A stretch of DNA of 64,000 nucleotides from contig CAMCUP010000004.1 in assembly GCA_945878885.1 (NCBI GenBank), forward strand, positions 29,030-93,029. Reading direction: 5' to 3'. Positions within the stretch are counted from its first letter, which is position 1. The number at the start of each line of letters is the position of its first letter. The position numbers were made by a program, and so were the translations under genes. A model generated the notes under the pieces. It was not told where the DNA came from. It did not search any database and was given only the letters and a program-made list of their open reading frames with translations. This document shows, piece by piece, positions 40,088-50,855 of this stretch. This DNA is from Polynucleobacter meluiroseus (GTDB taxonomy: Bacteria; Pseudomonadota; Gammaproteobacteria; Burkholderiales; Burkholderiaceae).

Positions 40088-42841
40088 ATGGTAATCGGTC
40101 TCATCAAAACGCTGGTCGGAAGTCGTAATGACCGCCTTTTAAAGCAATATCGCAAGATCGTTGCCAAGATTAATGCATTTGAGCCTGCTATGCAGGCCTT
40201 GGATGACGCTGCCTTGCAGGCTAAAACCGCTGAATTCAAAGACCGCTTGAAAGCGGGTGAATTACTTGAAGATATCGCCCCCGAGGCATTTGCAGTGGTG
40301 CGCGAAGCCACTTGCCGAGTAATGAAAATGCGGCACTTCGATGCTCAACTGATGGGCGGCTACGCTTTGCACCAAGGCAAAATTGCCGAAATGGGAACTG
40401 GCGAAGGCAAAACCCTAACGGCTACCTTACCAGTGTATTTAAATTCTTTGACTGGACAAGGCGTTCATGTCGTCACCGTAAATGATTATTTAGCCCAACG
40501 CGATGCCGAGTGGATGGCGACCATTTATAACTTTTTAGGCTTAAAGGTAGGAGTTAATTTATCGCAGATGGAGCACGCCACTAAGCAAGCAGCCTATGCC
40601 GCTGATATTACTTATGGCACCAATAATGAATTTGGCTTTGATTATTTACGTGACAACATGGTTCAAGATGTAGGTCAACGCGTGCAACGTGGTTTGGCGT
40701 ATGCAATTGTCGATGAAGTCGATTCAATTCTCATCGATGAAGCTCGCACCCCGCTGATTATTTCTGGGCAAGCTGAAGACCATACTGATTTATATCTGCT
40801 GATTAATGCATTGCCAGCTTATTTAGAACGGCAGATTGGCGAAGAAAAAGCCGATGGCACTGGCGTAGAGAAAGCTGGTGATTATTGGGTCGATGAAAAA
40901 TCGCAGCAAGTGTATCTCACTGAAATGGGGCACGAAAAAGCCGAGAATGTTTTAGTGCAGCTTGGCGCCTTGAAAGCTGGTGATTCTTTATATGCCCCGC
41001 AAAATATCACCTTAATGCACCATGTGTATGCTGCCTTACGGGCACACTCACTCTATAACCGCGACCAGCACTATGTAGTCCAAAATAAAGAAGTCATCAT
41101 CGTTGATGAGTTTACTGGGCGCTTAATGCAAGGTCGGCGCTGGTCTGATGGTCTGCATCAGGCAGTTGAGGCGAAAGAGGGTGTAGCGATTCAAAATGAA
41201 AATCAAACGCTAGCAACAATCACATTTCAAAATTATTTTCGAATGTACGGCAAGCTTGCGGGCATGACAGGAACAGCCGATACCGAAGCTTATGAATTTA
41301 AGGAAATTTATAATTTAGAAACTGTCGTTATTCCACCAAATCGCTTAAGTCAAAGAACCGATCGACAAGATCAAATTTATAAATCCTCCCGTGAGCGATA
41401 CGACGCAGTAATTAAAGACATTCAAGCATGCTACCAACGTGGCCAGCCAGTTTTAGTGGGCACCACTTCAATTGAAAACTCAGAATTAATTGCCGCGATG
41501 TTAGATCGCCTGCAATTACCTCACCAAGTACTCAATGCAAAGCAGCATGCCCGTGAAGCAGAAATTATCGCTCAGGCTGGGCGCCCCAAAATGATTACGA
41601 TTGCCACCAATATGGCTGGCCGAGGTACCGATATTGTTTTGGGTGGTAATGTCGAAAAACAGGCCGCCTTAGTGCATGCAGATGATGCCAAAATTAAGCA
41701 ATTACACGATGAATGGCAGGGTTTACACGACCAAGTTATTGCAGAAGGTGGTTTACATATTATTGGTACCGAGCGGCATGAAAGTCGCCGTATTGATAAT
41801 CAACTAAGAGGACGCTCGGGGCGCCAGGGCGACCCAGGATCATCCCGCTTTTTTCTTTCTTTAGACGACCCCCTTTTGCGTATTTTTGCAGGCGAACGCT
41901 TGCGCGCCGTAATGGAGCGCTTAAAAATGCCCGATGGTGAGCCAATTGAGGCTGGTATGGTCACGCGCTCAATCGAGTCTGCCCAACGTAAGGTAGAGGG
42001 ACGCAATTTTGATATGCGCAAACAGTTACTGCAATACGATGACGTTGCCAATGATCAGCGTAAAGAAACTTATCGCCTGAGAAACCAAATTCTCGAGTCC
42101 CAAGATATTGGCGAGCTCATTGCTAATTTACGCGAGGATGTTATGCAAGGGTTGTGTCGCGTTTATGTGCCCCTTGAATCAATGGAAGAGCAATGGGATT
42201 TACAGGGCTTAGAAAATGTTCTTGCTAACGATTGGGGGCTCAAAGTTGATTTGCGCCAATGGGTAGAGGCTGCTGAAACAGTTGACGACGAAGCTATCGT
42301 TGCACACCTGACGCAGTTGGCAATTGCAGAGTATGACGCTAAAGTGAATTTATCGGGACGCGAAGCTTTTGCTAGCTTTGAGCGTTCAGTTACTCTTTTT
42401 AGTTTAGATAGCCATTGGCGTGAGCATTTAGCTGCTCTTGATCATTTACGTCAAGGCATACATTTACGTGGCTATGCTCAAAAAGATCCTAAACAAGAAT
42501 ACCGTCGCGAAGCGTTTGAGCTTTATGCCGAATTACTTGATGTCATTAAAGCTGACGTCATAAAGACCATTATGACAGTGCAAATTCGAAGCGCTAATGA
42601 GCTTGAACAGGCCGCTGAATCGATGAATGAGGGCATTACTAATCTAACCGATGTGCAATATCAACATGCAGAAGCTAGCCCTGAATTAATGGGGTCTATC
42701 GCAGAATCTACTGAGCAGGCTCAGCCGTTGTCGACGCCCACGGTTACGCCGATTAAAGCTGGTCCTAAGGTAGGCAGAAACGATCCTTGTCCATGCGGTA
42801 GTGGCAAAAAATATAAACTGTGTCACGGTGCACTGAGCTAG
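40088..42841 (+). CDS. secA: Preprotein translocase ATPase SecA
   Basis: SecA drives export through SecYEG. The 917-residue protein has the Walker A region [62 protein letters not shown], and the helicase arginine region [14 protein letters not shown]. The C-terminus carries the zinc-binding SEC-C motif [17 protein letters not shown], which contacts SecB and lipids. Length is typical. Confidence 0.99.
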   Translation: MVIGLIKTLVGSRNDRLLKQYRKIVAKINAFEPAMQALDDAALQAKTAEFKDRLKAGELLEDIAPEAFAVVREATCRVMKMRHFDAQLMGGYALHQGKIAEMGTGEGKTLTATLPVYLNSLTGQGVHVVTVNDYLAQRDAEWMATIYNFLGLKVGVNLSQMEHATKQAAYAADITYGTNNEFGFDYLRDNMVQDVGQRVQRGLAYAIVDEVDSILIDEARTPLIISGQAEDHTDLYLLINALPAYLERQIGEEKADGTGVEKAGDYWVDEKSQQVYLTEMGHEKAENVLVQLGALKAGDSLYAPQNITLMHHVYAALRAHSLYNRDQHYVVQNKEVIIVDEFTGRLMQGRRWSDGLHQAVEAKEGVAIQNENQTLATITFQNYFRMYGKLAGMTGTADTEAYEFKEIYNLETVVIPPNRLSQRTDRQDQIYKSSRERYDAVIKDIQACYQRGQPVLVGTTSIENSELIAAMLDRLQLPHQVLNAKQHAREAEIIAQAGRPKMITIATNMAGRGTDIVLGGNVEKQAALVHADDAKIKQLHDEWQGLHDQVIAEGGLHIIGTERHESRRIDNQLRGRSGRQGDPGSSRFFLSLDDPLLRIFAGERLRAVMERLKMPDGEPIEAGMVTRSIESAQRKVEGRNFDMRKQLLQYDDVANDQRKETYRLRNQILESQDIGELIANLREDVMQGLCRVYVPLESMEEQWDLQGLENVLANDWGLKVDLRQWVEAAETVDDEAIVAHLTQLAIAEYDAKVNLSGREAFASFERSVTLFSLDSHWREHLAALDHLRQGIHLRGYAQKDPKQEYRREAFELYAELLDVIKADVIKTIMTVQIRSANELEQAAESMNEGITNLTDVQYQHAEASPELMGSIAESTEQAQPLSTPTVTPIKAGPKVGRNDPCPCGSGKKYKLCHGALS

Positions 42842-42852
42842 CAAATTAAGCT

Positions 42853-44088
42853 ATGCCTGTCAATTTACCTCTGCCAAATCCAAGCGAGCTAAAACCCATT
42901 GCAGGTTTTAAGCTAGGTATTGCTGAGGCAGGAATAAAAAACCCCAATCGTAAAGATGTATTGGTAATGACTTTTGTGCCAGGCACAGAAGTTGCTGGCG
43001 TATTTACGCAAAATCGTTTTTGTGCTGCCCCTGTCCAAGTTTGTATTAGTCATCTTGCGGCACAGACTGAGGCTAAAAAAATTCAGGCAATGGTAGTTAA
43101 CACTGGTAATGCTAATGCAGGCACGGGCGAAGAGGGCTTACAAAATGCACTTAATACTTGCGTTGCCTTAGCTGCCGATTTACAACTTGAGCCACTGCAA
43201 ATCTTGCCCTTTTCTACGGGGGTTATTTTAGAACCCTTACCCCTTGAAAAGATTATTGCCGCTATGCCACGAGCCATTGCTAACTTAGCTGAGCAACATT
43301 GGTTTGCTGCAGCAGAAGCGATTATGACCACTGATACTCAGCCTAAGGCTGCTTCGCTGACACTTGATACCCCGCAGGGCCAAATCAACCTGACTGGTAT
43401 TTGTAAGGGGGCTGGCATGATTCACCCCAATATGGCAACTATGCTGGGTTTTATTGCAACTGATGCAGGCTTTGCTCCTGGCTTACTGCAACAACTCACT
43501 CGCGAAGCTGCTGACCTATCCTTCAATGCAATTACGATTGATGGAGATACCTCGACAAACGATTCATTTATCGTTGTAGCTACTGGTCAGGCAGCGCCCA
43601 CCATTCAAAATCAAGATGACCCACTTTATGCATTAGTTGGCGATGCGCTTATTACATTAGCCAAGCAATTAGCACAAATGATTGTGCGTGATGGTGAGGG
43701 AGCGACAAAATTTATTACCATTACTGTCGGGGGCGGGAAAACAGCTCAAGAGTGCCGCTTGGTTGCTAAGGCAGTTGCCCATTCACCTTTGGTAAAAACA
43801 GCTTTTTTTGCTAGCGACCCAAATTTAGGTCGCATCTTAGCGGCTATTGGTTATGCTGGAATTGCCGATCTTGATGTTAGGCAGGTGCAACTCTGGCTTG
43901 GTGATGTATGGGTAGCTAAAAATGGTGGCCGTAATCCTAATTATCATGAAGCAGACGGACAAGCTGTTATGCAAGCAACTGAAATTACTGTCAAAATTGA
44001 TCTCGGTCGAGGCAGTGCTACGCAGACCATTTGGACTTGCGATTTATCGCATGATTACGTTTCAATTAATGCTGACTATCGCTCTTAA
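42853..44088 (+). CDS. argJ: Bifunctional ornithine acetyltransferase / N-acetylglutamate synthase
   Basis: ArgJ transfers acetyl from N-acetylornithine to glutamate, closing the cyclic arginine pathway, and may also use acetyl-CoA. The 411-residue protein has the autocleavage site [18 protein letters not shown], where the Thr of ATMLG becomes the nucleophile of the beta chain, and the late [15 protein letters not shown]. The C-terminus [11 protein letters not shown] is the usual end. It follows secA with an 11 nt gap. Confidence 0.97.
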   Translation: MPVNLPLPNPSELKPIAGFKLGIAEAGIKNPNRKDVLVMTFVPGTEVAGVFTQNRFCAAPVQVCISHLAAQTEAKKIQAMVVNTGNANAGTGEEGLQNALNTCVALAADLQLEPLQILPFSTGVILEPLPLEKIIAAMPRAIANLAEQHWFAAAEAIMTTDTQPKAASLTLDTPQGQINLTGICKGAGMIHPNMATMLGFIATDAGFAPGLLQQLTREAADLSFNAITIDGDTSTNDSFIVVATGQAAPTIQNQDDPLYALVGDALITLAKQLAQMIVRDGEGATKFITITVGGGKTAQECRLVAKAVAHSPLVKTAFFASDPNLGRILAAIGYAGIADLDVRQVQLWLGDVWVAKNGGRNPNYHEADGQAVMQATEITVKIDLGRGSATQTIWTCDLSHDYVSINADYRS

Positions 44089-44110
44089 GATTATTTACTA
44101 AGCAAACCGT

Positions 44111-44968
44111 ATGAACGACAAACTAGATCGGCTCTTATCTCACTTAGAAACATTTCTACCAAAGCCAATTACACCTAATGATTGGCTGACAGCGCGGGCA
44201 TTTCGCTGGCGTAGGCGCGACAGTATTTTTGGCAGCATTGGTTATTTACAGTCAGTCAAATACATTTCAGATATTACCTTTGAAGATCTGCAGCACATTG
44301 ACCGTCAGCGAGATGCCATTCGCAACAATACCCGTCAGTTTATTGAAAAAAAACCAGCCAATAATATTTTGTTAACAGGTGCTCGGGGTACTGGTAAATC
44401 ATCTTTAATTAAAGCCTGTTTACATGAATTTGCTGAGCAAGGGTTGCGTTTAGTCGAGGTCGATAAAGCCTATTTAGCTGATTTAGCTGATATTACTGAT
44501 TTATTAGCAGAGCGCCCAGAACGCTTTGTGATTTTTTGCGATGACTTATCATTTGATGAAGGTGAGACAGGCTACAAGGCCATGAAATCTGCTTTAGATG
44601 GCTCGGTATCGGCACAAGTTGATAATATTTTAATTTATGCCACCTCGAATCGTCGGCATTTATTGCCTGAATACATGAAGGATAACGAAAGCTATGCTTA
44701 CTCAGATGATGGTGAGATTCATCCTGGGGAAGTAGTTGAAGAAAAAATTTCTTTATCAGAACGTTTTGGCTTATGGCTCTCGTTTTACCCTCCTAAGCAA
44801 GATGAGTATTTGGCAATTGTGGCGCACTGGCTACAGCATTTTGGTTTAAGCACTGCTGAAATTGCAGCTGCAAGACCAGCAGCATTAGTTTGGGCCTTAG
44901 AGCGGGGTTCACGTTCCGGCCGAGTAGCGTGGCAATTTGCGAAGTTTTTTACTGGTAATCGTGCCTGA
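44111..44968 (+). CDS. DUF815-family P-loop ATPase (AAA-like)
   Basis: The 285-residue protein has a Walker A motif GARGTGKSSLIKA at about residues 86-98, a Walker B FVIFCDDLSFDE at about 138-149, and a sensor-like ATSNRRHLLPEYM, which together mark the DUF815 group of AAA-type ATPases of unknown role. It lies between argJ and mutT, as in other betaproteobacteria. The stop overlaps the mutT start. No partner or substrate can be predicted. Confidence 0.85.
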   Translation: MNDKLDRLLSHLETFLPKPITPNDWLTARAFRWRRRDSIFGSIGYLQSVKYISDITFEDLQHIDRQRDAIRNNTRQFIEKKPANNILLTGARGTGKSSLIKACLHEFAEQGLRLVEVDKAYLADLADITDLLAERPERFVIFCDDLSFDEGETGYKAMKSALDGSVSAQVDNILIYATSNRRHLLPEYMKDNESYAYSDDGEIHPGEVVEEKISLSERFGLWLSFYPPKQDEYLAIVAHWLQHFGLSTAEIAAARPAALVWALERGSRSGRVAWQFAKFFTGNRA

Positions 44969-45392
44969 TAACCCAGTCGCTGCAAGACCAATTGTTGAAG
45001 TAGCGGCGGGTATTCTGCTTGATACCCAAGGGCGATATTTATTAGGTCAACGTCCGCTTGGCAAACCTTATGCTGGGTATTGGGAAATACCGGGCGGTAA
45101 AATTGAGCCAGGTGAAACAGTGTTTTGTGCTCTGCAGCGCGAGCTGCAAGAAGAGCTTGGCATTCAAATTGAACAAGGCGAAGAACTTATTGTGCTTGAG
45201 CATGCTTATACGCATGCGCATGTACGTTTGCACGTCAGCATCATTCGGCAATGGCATGGAACACCCCTGGGCTGTGAAGGGCAAAATTTATCTTGGGAAT
45301 TATTGCATCAGGAAAAACCACAGGTTAGCCCTTTGTTACCGGCAGCGTGGCCAATGCTCGAGCACTTGCGTCAATACTTAGCTAAGCAATAA
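44961..45392 (+). CDS. mutT: NUDIX hydrolase, MutT type (8-oxo-dGTP diphosphatase)
   Basis: MutT removes oxidised dGTP from the nucleotide pool. The protein contains a full Nudix box, GKIEPGETVFCALQRELQEE followed by LGI, with the G-x5-E-x7-REUxEExGU pattern. The ORF track starts in the neighbouring ATPase gene; I prefer the GTG at 44961, which overlaps that gene's stop by 8 nt and gives 143 residues beginning VPDNPVAARPIVEVAAGI. A fused thiamine-phosphate synthase domain, present in some betaproteobacterial homologues, is absent. Confidence 0.88.
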   Translation: MPDNPVAARPIVEVAAGILLDTQGRYLLGQRPLGKPYAGYWEIPGGKIEPGETVFCALQRELQEELGIQIEQGEELIVLEHAYTHAHVRLHVSIIRQWHGTPLGCEGQNLSWELLHQEKPQVSPLLPAAWPMLEHLRQYLAKQ

Positions 45393-45416
45393 CAGGGGTT
45401 AGCCAATGTAGACGTT

Positions 45417-46169
45417 TTAAAACTGACAGAGGGTTAGTTTAAAGCTGATTTCTGCATTGCAAATTTGTGGTTTTGATTCTCGATCGGTTTTTAGAAAACG
45501 AATAGAGAGTAAATATTTATTGGCACTAATTTCTGCAAAGAGGGTGTCATCTTCTACTGCAATACGCATTAGTTGAAAAATTTTTCCCGCAGGAGCTTGC
45601 TGAAATGTACCTTGATGGGCTATTACTTCATGGGCTTCACCCGACTCTCGCAATAAGCGTAAAAATAATTGGCAGGCCTGATGCCAAGGTAACAGGGGGG
45701 CAATATATTTTTGTAGGGTTTCGCGTCGTTTACTAGCTGGACTATTTTTCCAAGCGTGATAATTTGGTAAATCGATTGGGCTAGTACCACCAGGAATATT
45801 TAAGCGGGTGCGAATCGAGTTGAGCCATTCACTATCTGCAATGATCGAGTTAGGCTTACCAAGCGATTGATTAATTAGTTCGGCAGTTTTTTCAATCTCA
45901 TGAATAGTTAGATTTAAGGTTTCTTGATCAACCCGTTTAGAGTTTTTTAGTCCATGTAGAGTATATTTTTGCCGTTCAAACTCTTTCAGTAAGAGCGATT
46001 TAATATCACCCCGCGCACCAATATCACCAAGCTCAAATAAGGTAGTAATACCATTGTGGTGCAATTCAGGGTCATCAGACCTTAAAAAGTGGTTAAAGCG
46101 AAAGAAAAGGTACTCCAGCCGAAGCATGCTTCGGACAAGTTCATTAAAAGGATATTCATAAATAATCAC
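45417..46169 (-). CDS. zapD: Z-ring associated protein ZapD
   Basis: ZapD bundles FtsZ filaments and stabilises the Z-ring. The 250-residue protein begins IIYEYPFNELVRSMLRLEYL, the family's typical N-terminus, and is mainly alpha-helical then beta-rich, without membrane segments. The start is a GTG at 46169. It is downstream of coaE with a 56 nt gap, in the conserved pilBCD-coaE-zapD order. Its partner FtsZ is encoded 8 kb away. Confidence 0.94.
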   Translation of the reverse strand: MIIYEYPFNELVRSMLRLEYLFFRFNHFLRSDDPELHHNGITTLFELGDIGARGDIKSLLLKEFERQKYTLHGLKNSKRVDQETLNLTIHEIEKTAELINQSLGKPNSIIADSEWLNSIRTRLNIPGGTSPIDLPNYHAWKNSPASKRRETLQKYIAPLLPWHQACQLFLRLLRESGEAHEVIAHQGTFQQAPAGKIFQLMRIAVEDDTLFAEISANKYLLSIRFLKTDRESKPQICNAEISFKLTLCQF

Positions 46170-46225
46170 AGGGCTTAATTCTATGCTGAACTGGCATTAG
46201 TTGGCAAAAAAGCCTGAAAGGGCGA

Positions 46226-46888
46226 TTATCTACGGGTTAAATGCTGATGTAGCTCGTTGGTTTGCTGTAGGGCTACTGCGAGATCGCCATCATTATTAAT
46301 CACGGTGTTGGCATGGACTAGTCTGGCAGCCCGAGTAGCTTGTGCCAGAATGATTTGCTCAATTTCAGCCCGTTTGAGCTGGCTACGCCGCATCACTCGC
46401 AGAATTTGGTTTTCTGTCGAGCAATCTACCACTACCAGGTGATTTAAATGCTCTAGCCACCGACCCGATTCAATTAGAAGTGGGATAACAAAAACTAAGT
46501 AGTCGGCCCCATCTTCCAGATGAATTTGTGCCTGCTGTAGGGTTTCCTGACGAATGAGAGGGTGGGTTATGGCCTCTAGTTGCAATTTAGCTTGGGCATC
46601 AGTAAAGACTAGACTACGCATTTTCTGGCGATTTAAGGCGCCGGAATCTAGCAGATAGTCGCCGCCAAAGGTATCGCAAATAGCTTGAATGGCCGCGCCA
46701 TTGGGGCCAGTAATTTGATGGGCAATTTGATCGCTATCAATAATACTAGCGCCTAGCTCAGCTAAATGTGATGCTATGGCAGATTTACCCGAGCCAATGC
46801 CTCCTGTAAGGCCTACCAAAGGAATTTTGCCCTTGAAAAAATCCAGATCTAGAGTAGACGGGTGGGGAGCTGAAGAAAAGTGGGCCAT
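46226..46888 (-). CDS. coaE: Dephospho-CoA kinase
   Basis: CoaE phosphorylates dephospho-CoA, the last step of coenzyme A synthesis. The kinase core starts with the P-loop VGLTGGIGSGKSAIASHLAELG and contains DSDQIAHQITGPNG and the lid region VDCSTENQILRVMRR. The ORF track runs upstream through the prepilin peptidase gene; the ATG at 46888 gives 220 residues and a 40 nt overlap with that gene. A shorter start nearer the P-loop is possible. Confidence 0.94.
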   Translation of the reverse strand: MAHFSSAPHPSTLDLDFFKGKIPLVGLTGGIGSGKSAIASHLAELGASIIDSDQIAHQITGPNGAAIQAICDTFGGDYLLDSGALNRQKMRSLVFTDAQAKLQLEAITHPLIRQETLQQAQIHLEDGADYLVFVIPLLIESGRWLEHLNHLVVVDCSTENQILRVMRRSQLKRAEIEQIILAQATRAARLVHANTVINNDGDLAVALQQTNELHQHLTRR

Positions 46889-47346
46889 AACAATGCAATG
46901 ATGCCAGCAAAGGCTAAAAAAGGGCCAAATGGAAAGGCTTGAGAAATTGCTTGGCGTTGCCATCGCAACCAAATCGAGCCACCGATTAGACCCATCAAAG
47001 CGGCCAATAAAAGGATTCCAGGTAGCGCTTGCCACCCCAGCCAAGCACCAAGGGTGGCAAGTAATTTGGCATCGCCTAGACCAATACCATCCTGTTTTTT
47101 AAGTAAGCGGTAGCTCAAATTTAAACCCCAGAGAAACACGAAACCTAAAACACTTCCAATTAAAGCACTGCTTGCGGGGGCAAAATTGGGTTCCCAAAAA
47201 AAATTAAATAATAAGCCGATCACTAACAGAGGCAAGGTAATCAGATCAGGTAAGCGAAAGGTACGAAAATCGATTATTGCGAGCACAATTAATGAAACAA
47301 GCAAAAAACTGCCGGCGACTATTAGCGGAAGCTGTATGGATGCCAT
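46849..47346 (-). CDS. Short prepilin peptidase (A24 domain only)
   Basis: Type IV prepilin peptidases are membrane aspartyl proteases that cut and usually methylate prepilins. This 165-residue protein has the two catalytic aspartates in IDFRTFRLPD (near residue 26) and GLGDAKLLATLG (near 93), with about five hydrophobic segments. The N-terminal half found in PilD (methyltransferase part with paired cysteines, about 100-120 residues) is missing. The start codon is only 2 nt after pilC, so there is no room for a lost N-terminal exon or frameshifted part. It may be processing-only, like TadV/CpaA-type enzymes, although context says PilD. Confidence 0.85.
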   Translation of the reverse strand: MASIQLPLIVAGSFLLVSLIVLAIIDFRTFRLPDLITLPLLVIGLLFNFFWEPNFAPASSALIGSVLGFVFLWGLNLSYRLLKKQDGIGLGDAKLLATLGAWLGWQALPGILLLAALMGLIGGSIWLRWQRQAISQAFPFGPFLAFAGIIALLWPTFLQLPTRLL

Positions 47347-47348
47347 AG

Positions 47349-48458
47349 TTAAACAATTTGTCCTAAATTAAAAATGGGCAAGTATAAGATCAACACTAAT
47401 GCACCAATCAGTAAGCCAACTACAGCAATTAAAACAGGTTCTAGATTGTGACTCAACGATTTCAACTGCCGGCTTAATTGAGAAGATAAAGCATTCGCGC
47501 GATTGAGGAGCATGGCAGGTAATGCGCTACTTTCCGAGCCAATACAAATCATTTGCCATGTCTGCCGATCAAAATACCGATAGCGGGGATCTGCTTTTAA
47601 TAAGGCCTCACCTAATGGCCAGCCCTGCGCAAGTAAAGTAAATACATTGGCACTCAGATCATGCGTAAGCCAATGGTTAGAAGAGCGCGCAGTAATGCGC
47701 AGAGCATCGAGCAAAGGAATTTCAGCGCTTAATAAATGACCCAAAGTACGACACCAAAAGGATAGCGCTGAAAGTCTTAGCAACTCGCCAAGCAAGGGAA
47801 TTCGAAGCCATAGACGATCGCAATAATTTTGTAAGCGCGGCAAACGTTGCCACGCTAGTATCCAAAGCATACAAAGTACAATGATGCCGAAGATGAGCTT
47901 AAAAAAATGGGTTTGGAAGGCGGTAGCATAATAGAGTAAAAGACGGGTTGCCCAGGGCAGTTCGGCTTGAAATTGGGCGAATACATCTCGAAAAATTGGA
48001 ACGACCCAAAAGGCCATCGCAATAAATAAAAAAAGTGCCGAAGCCAGCGCAATGCACGGATATGCAAGCGCCTGCTGAATTTGCTGGCGTAAGTCAATTT
48101 GGCTTGCGAGTTTACTAGCAATTGAATTAAGTGCCTGGCTTAGCTGTCCCGATCGCTCACTAATTTCAACCAAGCCAATAAAGCTATGATCAAGGGGATG
48201 CAGCGCATGGCGTAAGCAAAAAGAAAATGGATTTCCTTGGCGCAATTGAGTTTCTAACTGTGCAAGAAAGCCATGCCAATGAGGAGGTGCAGATTGACGC
48301 AATAAGATTAAGGCATTGAGTAGGGGTAGGCCCGCCTGTAATAGCATAGCTAGTTGAGTAGCAAAATTGCATTGATCGTGTAAATTAAATGGTCGAACTA
48401 ATAAGACTCTGAACAGACTGCTACGGAAGAAACTCAAGGGCTGGGAAATGATTAGCAT
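47349..48458 (-). CDS. pilC: Type IV pilus inner-membrane platform protein PilC (GspF family)
   Basis: PilC anchors the assembly ATPase at the inner membrane. The 369-residue protein from the ATG at 48458 (the ORF-track start at 48491 lies in pilB) has two GspF-type repeats, each starting with a cytosolic helical part such as FATQLAMLLQAGLPLLNAL and FWCRTLGHLLSAEIPLLDAL, and three transmembrane segments near 130-155, 180-200 and the C-terminus (VGLLIGALVLILYLPIF). It starts one base after the pilB stop. Somewhat shorter than typical PilC (about 400). Confidence 0.92.
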   Translation of the reverse strand: MLIISQPLSFFRSSLFRVLLVRPFNLHDQCNFATQLAMLLQAGLPLLNALILLRQSAPPHWHGFLAQLETQLRQGNPFSFCLRHALHPLDHSFIGLVEISERSGQLSQALNSIASKLASQIDLRQQIQQALAYPCIALASALFLFIAMAFWVVPIFRDVFAQFQAELPWATRLLLYYATAFQTHFFKLIFGIIVLCMLWILAWQRLPRLQNYCDRLWLRIPLLGELLRLSALSFWCRTLGHLLSAEIPLLDALRITARSSNHWLTHDLSANVFTLLAQGWPLGEALLKADPRYRYFDRQTWQMICIGSESSALPAMLLNRANALSSQLSRQLKSLSHNLEPVLIAVVGLLIGALVLILYLPIFNLGQIV

Positions 48459-48459
48459 A

Positions 48460-49566
48460 TTATTGAATCTGTCTGTGCAGCTCGACCTCACTAATGAGCC
48501 CCTGATGAACTTGAGTTAAGCCTGCCGATAAGAGGTTAAGATGACCTAAGGACAGCGCCTGTTGGCGTAATTGTGGGGTACTGGCTCCCGCACAATACGC
48601 TTGGGCAAGATCACCCGCAAAGGGGATAACCTCATGAATGCCAAGCCGACCAAAAAAGCCATTACCTAAACATAATTCACAATTATTATTTTTACCTTGG
48701 CAGGCACTACAAATACGTCTTACTAAACGCTGTGCGCTAAGACAATGTAAACAACTACTAAGCGCTTCAGAGTTAATGCCAAGATGATGCAATCGATCGA
48801 TTGCCCCAAGAGCGTCTTGGGTATGTAGGGTACTTAAGACTAAGTGGCCTGTTTGCGCCGCTTGAATCGTTAACTCAGCTGTAGCATGATCACGAATTTC
48901 TCCAATCATCATAATATCGGGATCTTGTCGCAATAAAGCCCGAATAATAGTGGGAAAATCGAGCCCGGCTTTGGGCTGATAAGCCACTTGGTTGACACCA
49001 GCTAGGCGAATCTCGATGGGATCTTCAATCGAACAAAGATTACTGCGCAGATGATTAAGATGATGCAAAAAGGTATAAAGGGTACGGGTTTTACCGCTAC
49101 CAGTAGGACCGCATACTAAAAATAAGCCGTGAGGTTTTTCAATCGCCGCTTTTGCAAGTACAAGTTGAAGTGGTAGTAGCCCGAGTTGATCAAGCGCTAG
49201 CTCGTCTAAATTACTGGGTAACAAGCGAACGACTATTTTTTCGCCGAATAAAGTCGGTAAACTAGAAACGCGACAATGGATATCGGCTTGATTTAATTGA
49301 AGACCAATACACACCCGACCATCTTGTGGAATGCGTTGTTCTGCAATATCGAGGCGAGCTAAAATTTTAATGCGGGTAACAAGGCGTTCATGTAGTGCTT
49401 TATTTTGTCTACTGAGCACATGAAGGTAGCCATCAACCCGAATGCGAATTAAGGTAATGTGTTCTTGGGGTTCAATATGAATATCAGTAGCTCGCGCAGA
49501 GATCGCTTTAGCAGCGATTTCTTGCCAAGCACGAATAATGAGAGAGTCATCGGCTAAGAGCGTCAA
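48460..49566 (-). CDS. pilB: Short type IV pilus assembly ATPase PilB (GspE family)
   Basis: PilB powers pilus extension. The 368-residue protein includes the N2 domain (ATDIHIEPQEH), Walker A GPTGSGKTRTLYT, the Asp box and Walker B DIMMIGEIRDHATAE, the His box STLHTQDALGAI, and the tetracysteine zinc site CSACQGKNNNCELC. The N-terminal T2SSE_N/MshEN domain of about 150-200 residues is absent; family members are usually about 570 residues. Start is a TTG 2 nt after the CNNM gene stop, and no earlier in-frame part is visible. No clear ribosome binding site. Confidence 0.88.
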   Translation of the reverse strand: MTLLADDSLIIRAWQEIAAKAISARATDIHIEPQEHITLIRIRVDGYLHVLSRQNKALHERLVTRIKILARLDIAEQRIPQDGRVCIGLQLNQADIHCRVSSLPTLFGEKIVVRLLPSNLDELALDQLGLLPLQLVLAKAAIEKPHGLFLVCGPTGSGKTRTLYTFLHHLNHLRSNLCSIEDPIEIRLAGVNQVAYQPKAGLDFPTIIRALLRQDPDIMMIGEIRDHATAELTIQAAQTGHLVLSTLHTQDALGAIDRLHHLGINSEALSSCLHCLSAQRLVRRICSACQGKNNNCELCLGNGFFGRLGIHEVIPFAGDLAQAYCAGASTPQLRQQALSLGHLNLLSAGLTQVHQGLISEVELHRQIQ

Positions 49567-49568
49567 AC

Positions 49569-50855
49569 TTAAATAGAGCGACTAACAGTAGGCCGATGCA
49601 AGCGCACAGTTTTAATACCTTGGTCATCAAATTGCATAATTTCCATAACTACCCCCGCAATTTTGATACTGACATCGTGTTCTGGAATTTGTTCTAGATC
49701 TTCTAAAATTAAGCCATTTAAAGTGCGCGGCCCATTGATTGGTAAAGAAATTTGCAAGAGGCGATTAAGATCGCGTAAGTTTGCGCTACCATTTGCTAGG
49801 TAGGTGCCGTTAGCCTGCCAACGGGGCTCGTGGGATAAATTTGAGAATGAGGTAGTAAACTCGCCAATGAGCTCTTCAACAATATCTTCAAAAGTAACCA
49901 AGCCCATGACATCGCCATACTCATTAACAACTAGGCTAAGCCGTTGTTGATTATCTTGAAAAAATTGCATTTGCTGTAGCACTGGAGTGCCACAAGGAAT
50001 GAAGTAGGGCTCTTGCAGTAATTCATGGAAATCAGCATGAGTTAGCTCGTCATTACCTAATAAAGATAACGCTTTTTTAACCGAAAGAATGCCGATAATG
50101 CGCTCAGAGTCGCCAGCAGTTACTGGAAGCTTATTGTGATAACAGGTTTCTAATTGCTGCACAACTTCATCGATAGGGCGCGATAAATCGAGTATTTCAA
50201 TTTTTGCTTTCGGGGTCATTACATCGTCGACCAAGATATTTTTTAAATTAAATAAATTAAGCAAGATATTACGGTATTGACTTGAGACAAAATGATTAGA
50301 CTCTAAAACTAAGCTACGTAATTCATCTGCTGACATAGCCGTGTTATTGCCAGCAGTTGAAAGCCCAAACAGCCGCATTAAGCCAGAGACAAAACTATTA
50401 ATTAACCACAGCAACGGTCTAAGAAGATAAGTGAGCGGCAGAATGATCCAACTGACTTTGCTCGCGATTGATTCTGGAAAAGCAGCCCCAATAACTTTAG
50501 GTGTAATTTCGCTAAAAATAATAATTAGAAGTGCAATGGAAATGGTTGAGATCGATAAGACTAAACCACTATGCCCAAACAAATGCAGCGCCAAACTTGT
50601 TACTAAGATGGGCAAAATGGTATTAATTAAATTATTCGAAATAAGCAATACAGAAAGTAAAGAGTCGATGCGCTGGAGGAGGCGATCGGCGATGGCGGCA
50701 CCAGGATGGCCTTGACTTGCCATTACGCCTAAACGATGGCGATTTGAGGCCAACATACTAGTTTCTGACATCGAAAAAAAGCCCGACAGAGCTAATAAAA
50801 AAATTACTAAGACAGCTTGACTCCAGAGGGGCCAGCCATCAAAAAAAGTATCCAT
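49569..50855 (-). CDS. CNNM/CorC (HlyC/CorC) family protein with DUF21, CBS and CorC_HlyC domains
   Basis: The 428-residue protein has a signal-anchor-like first helix, a DUF21 membrane domain with three to four helices (about 10-165), a pair of CBS domains (about 210-330, including VDDVMTPKAKIEILD) and a C-terminal CorC_HlyC domain (about 345-425). Such proteins are linked to magnesium or cobalt export. It begins the run that continues with pilB, pilC and the prepilin peptidase, with a 2 nt gap to pilB. It is divergent from ogt over about 106 bp. Confidence 0.92.
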   Translation of the reverse strand: MDTFFDGWPLWSQAVLVIFLLALSGFFSMSETSMLASNRHRLGVMASQGHPGAAIADRLLQRIDSLLSVLLISNNLINTILPILVTSLALHLFGHSGLVLSISTISIALLIIIFSEITPKVIGAAFPESIASKVSWIILPLTYLLRPLLWLINSFVSGLMRLFGLSTAGNNTAMSADELRSLVLESNHFVSSQYRNILLNLFNLKNILVDDVMTPKAKIEILDLSRPIDEVVQQLETCYHNKLPVTAGDSERIIGILSVKKALSLLGNDELTHADFHELLQEPYFIPCGTPVLQQMQFFQDNQQRLSLVVNEYGDVMGLVTFEDIVEELIGEFTTSFSNLSHEPRWQANGTYLANGSANLRDLNRLLQISLPINGPRTLNGLILEDLEQIPEHDVSIKIAGVVMEIMQFDDQGIKTVRLHRPTVSRSI

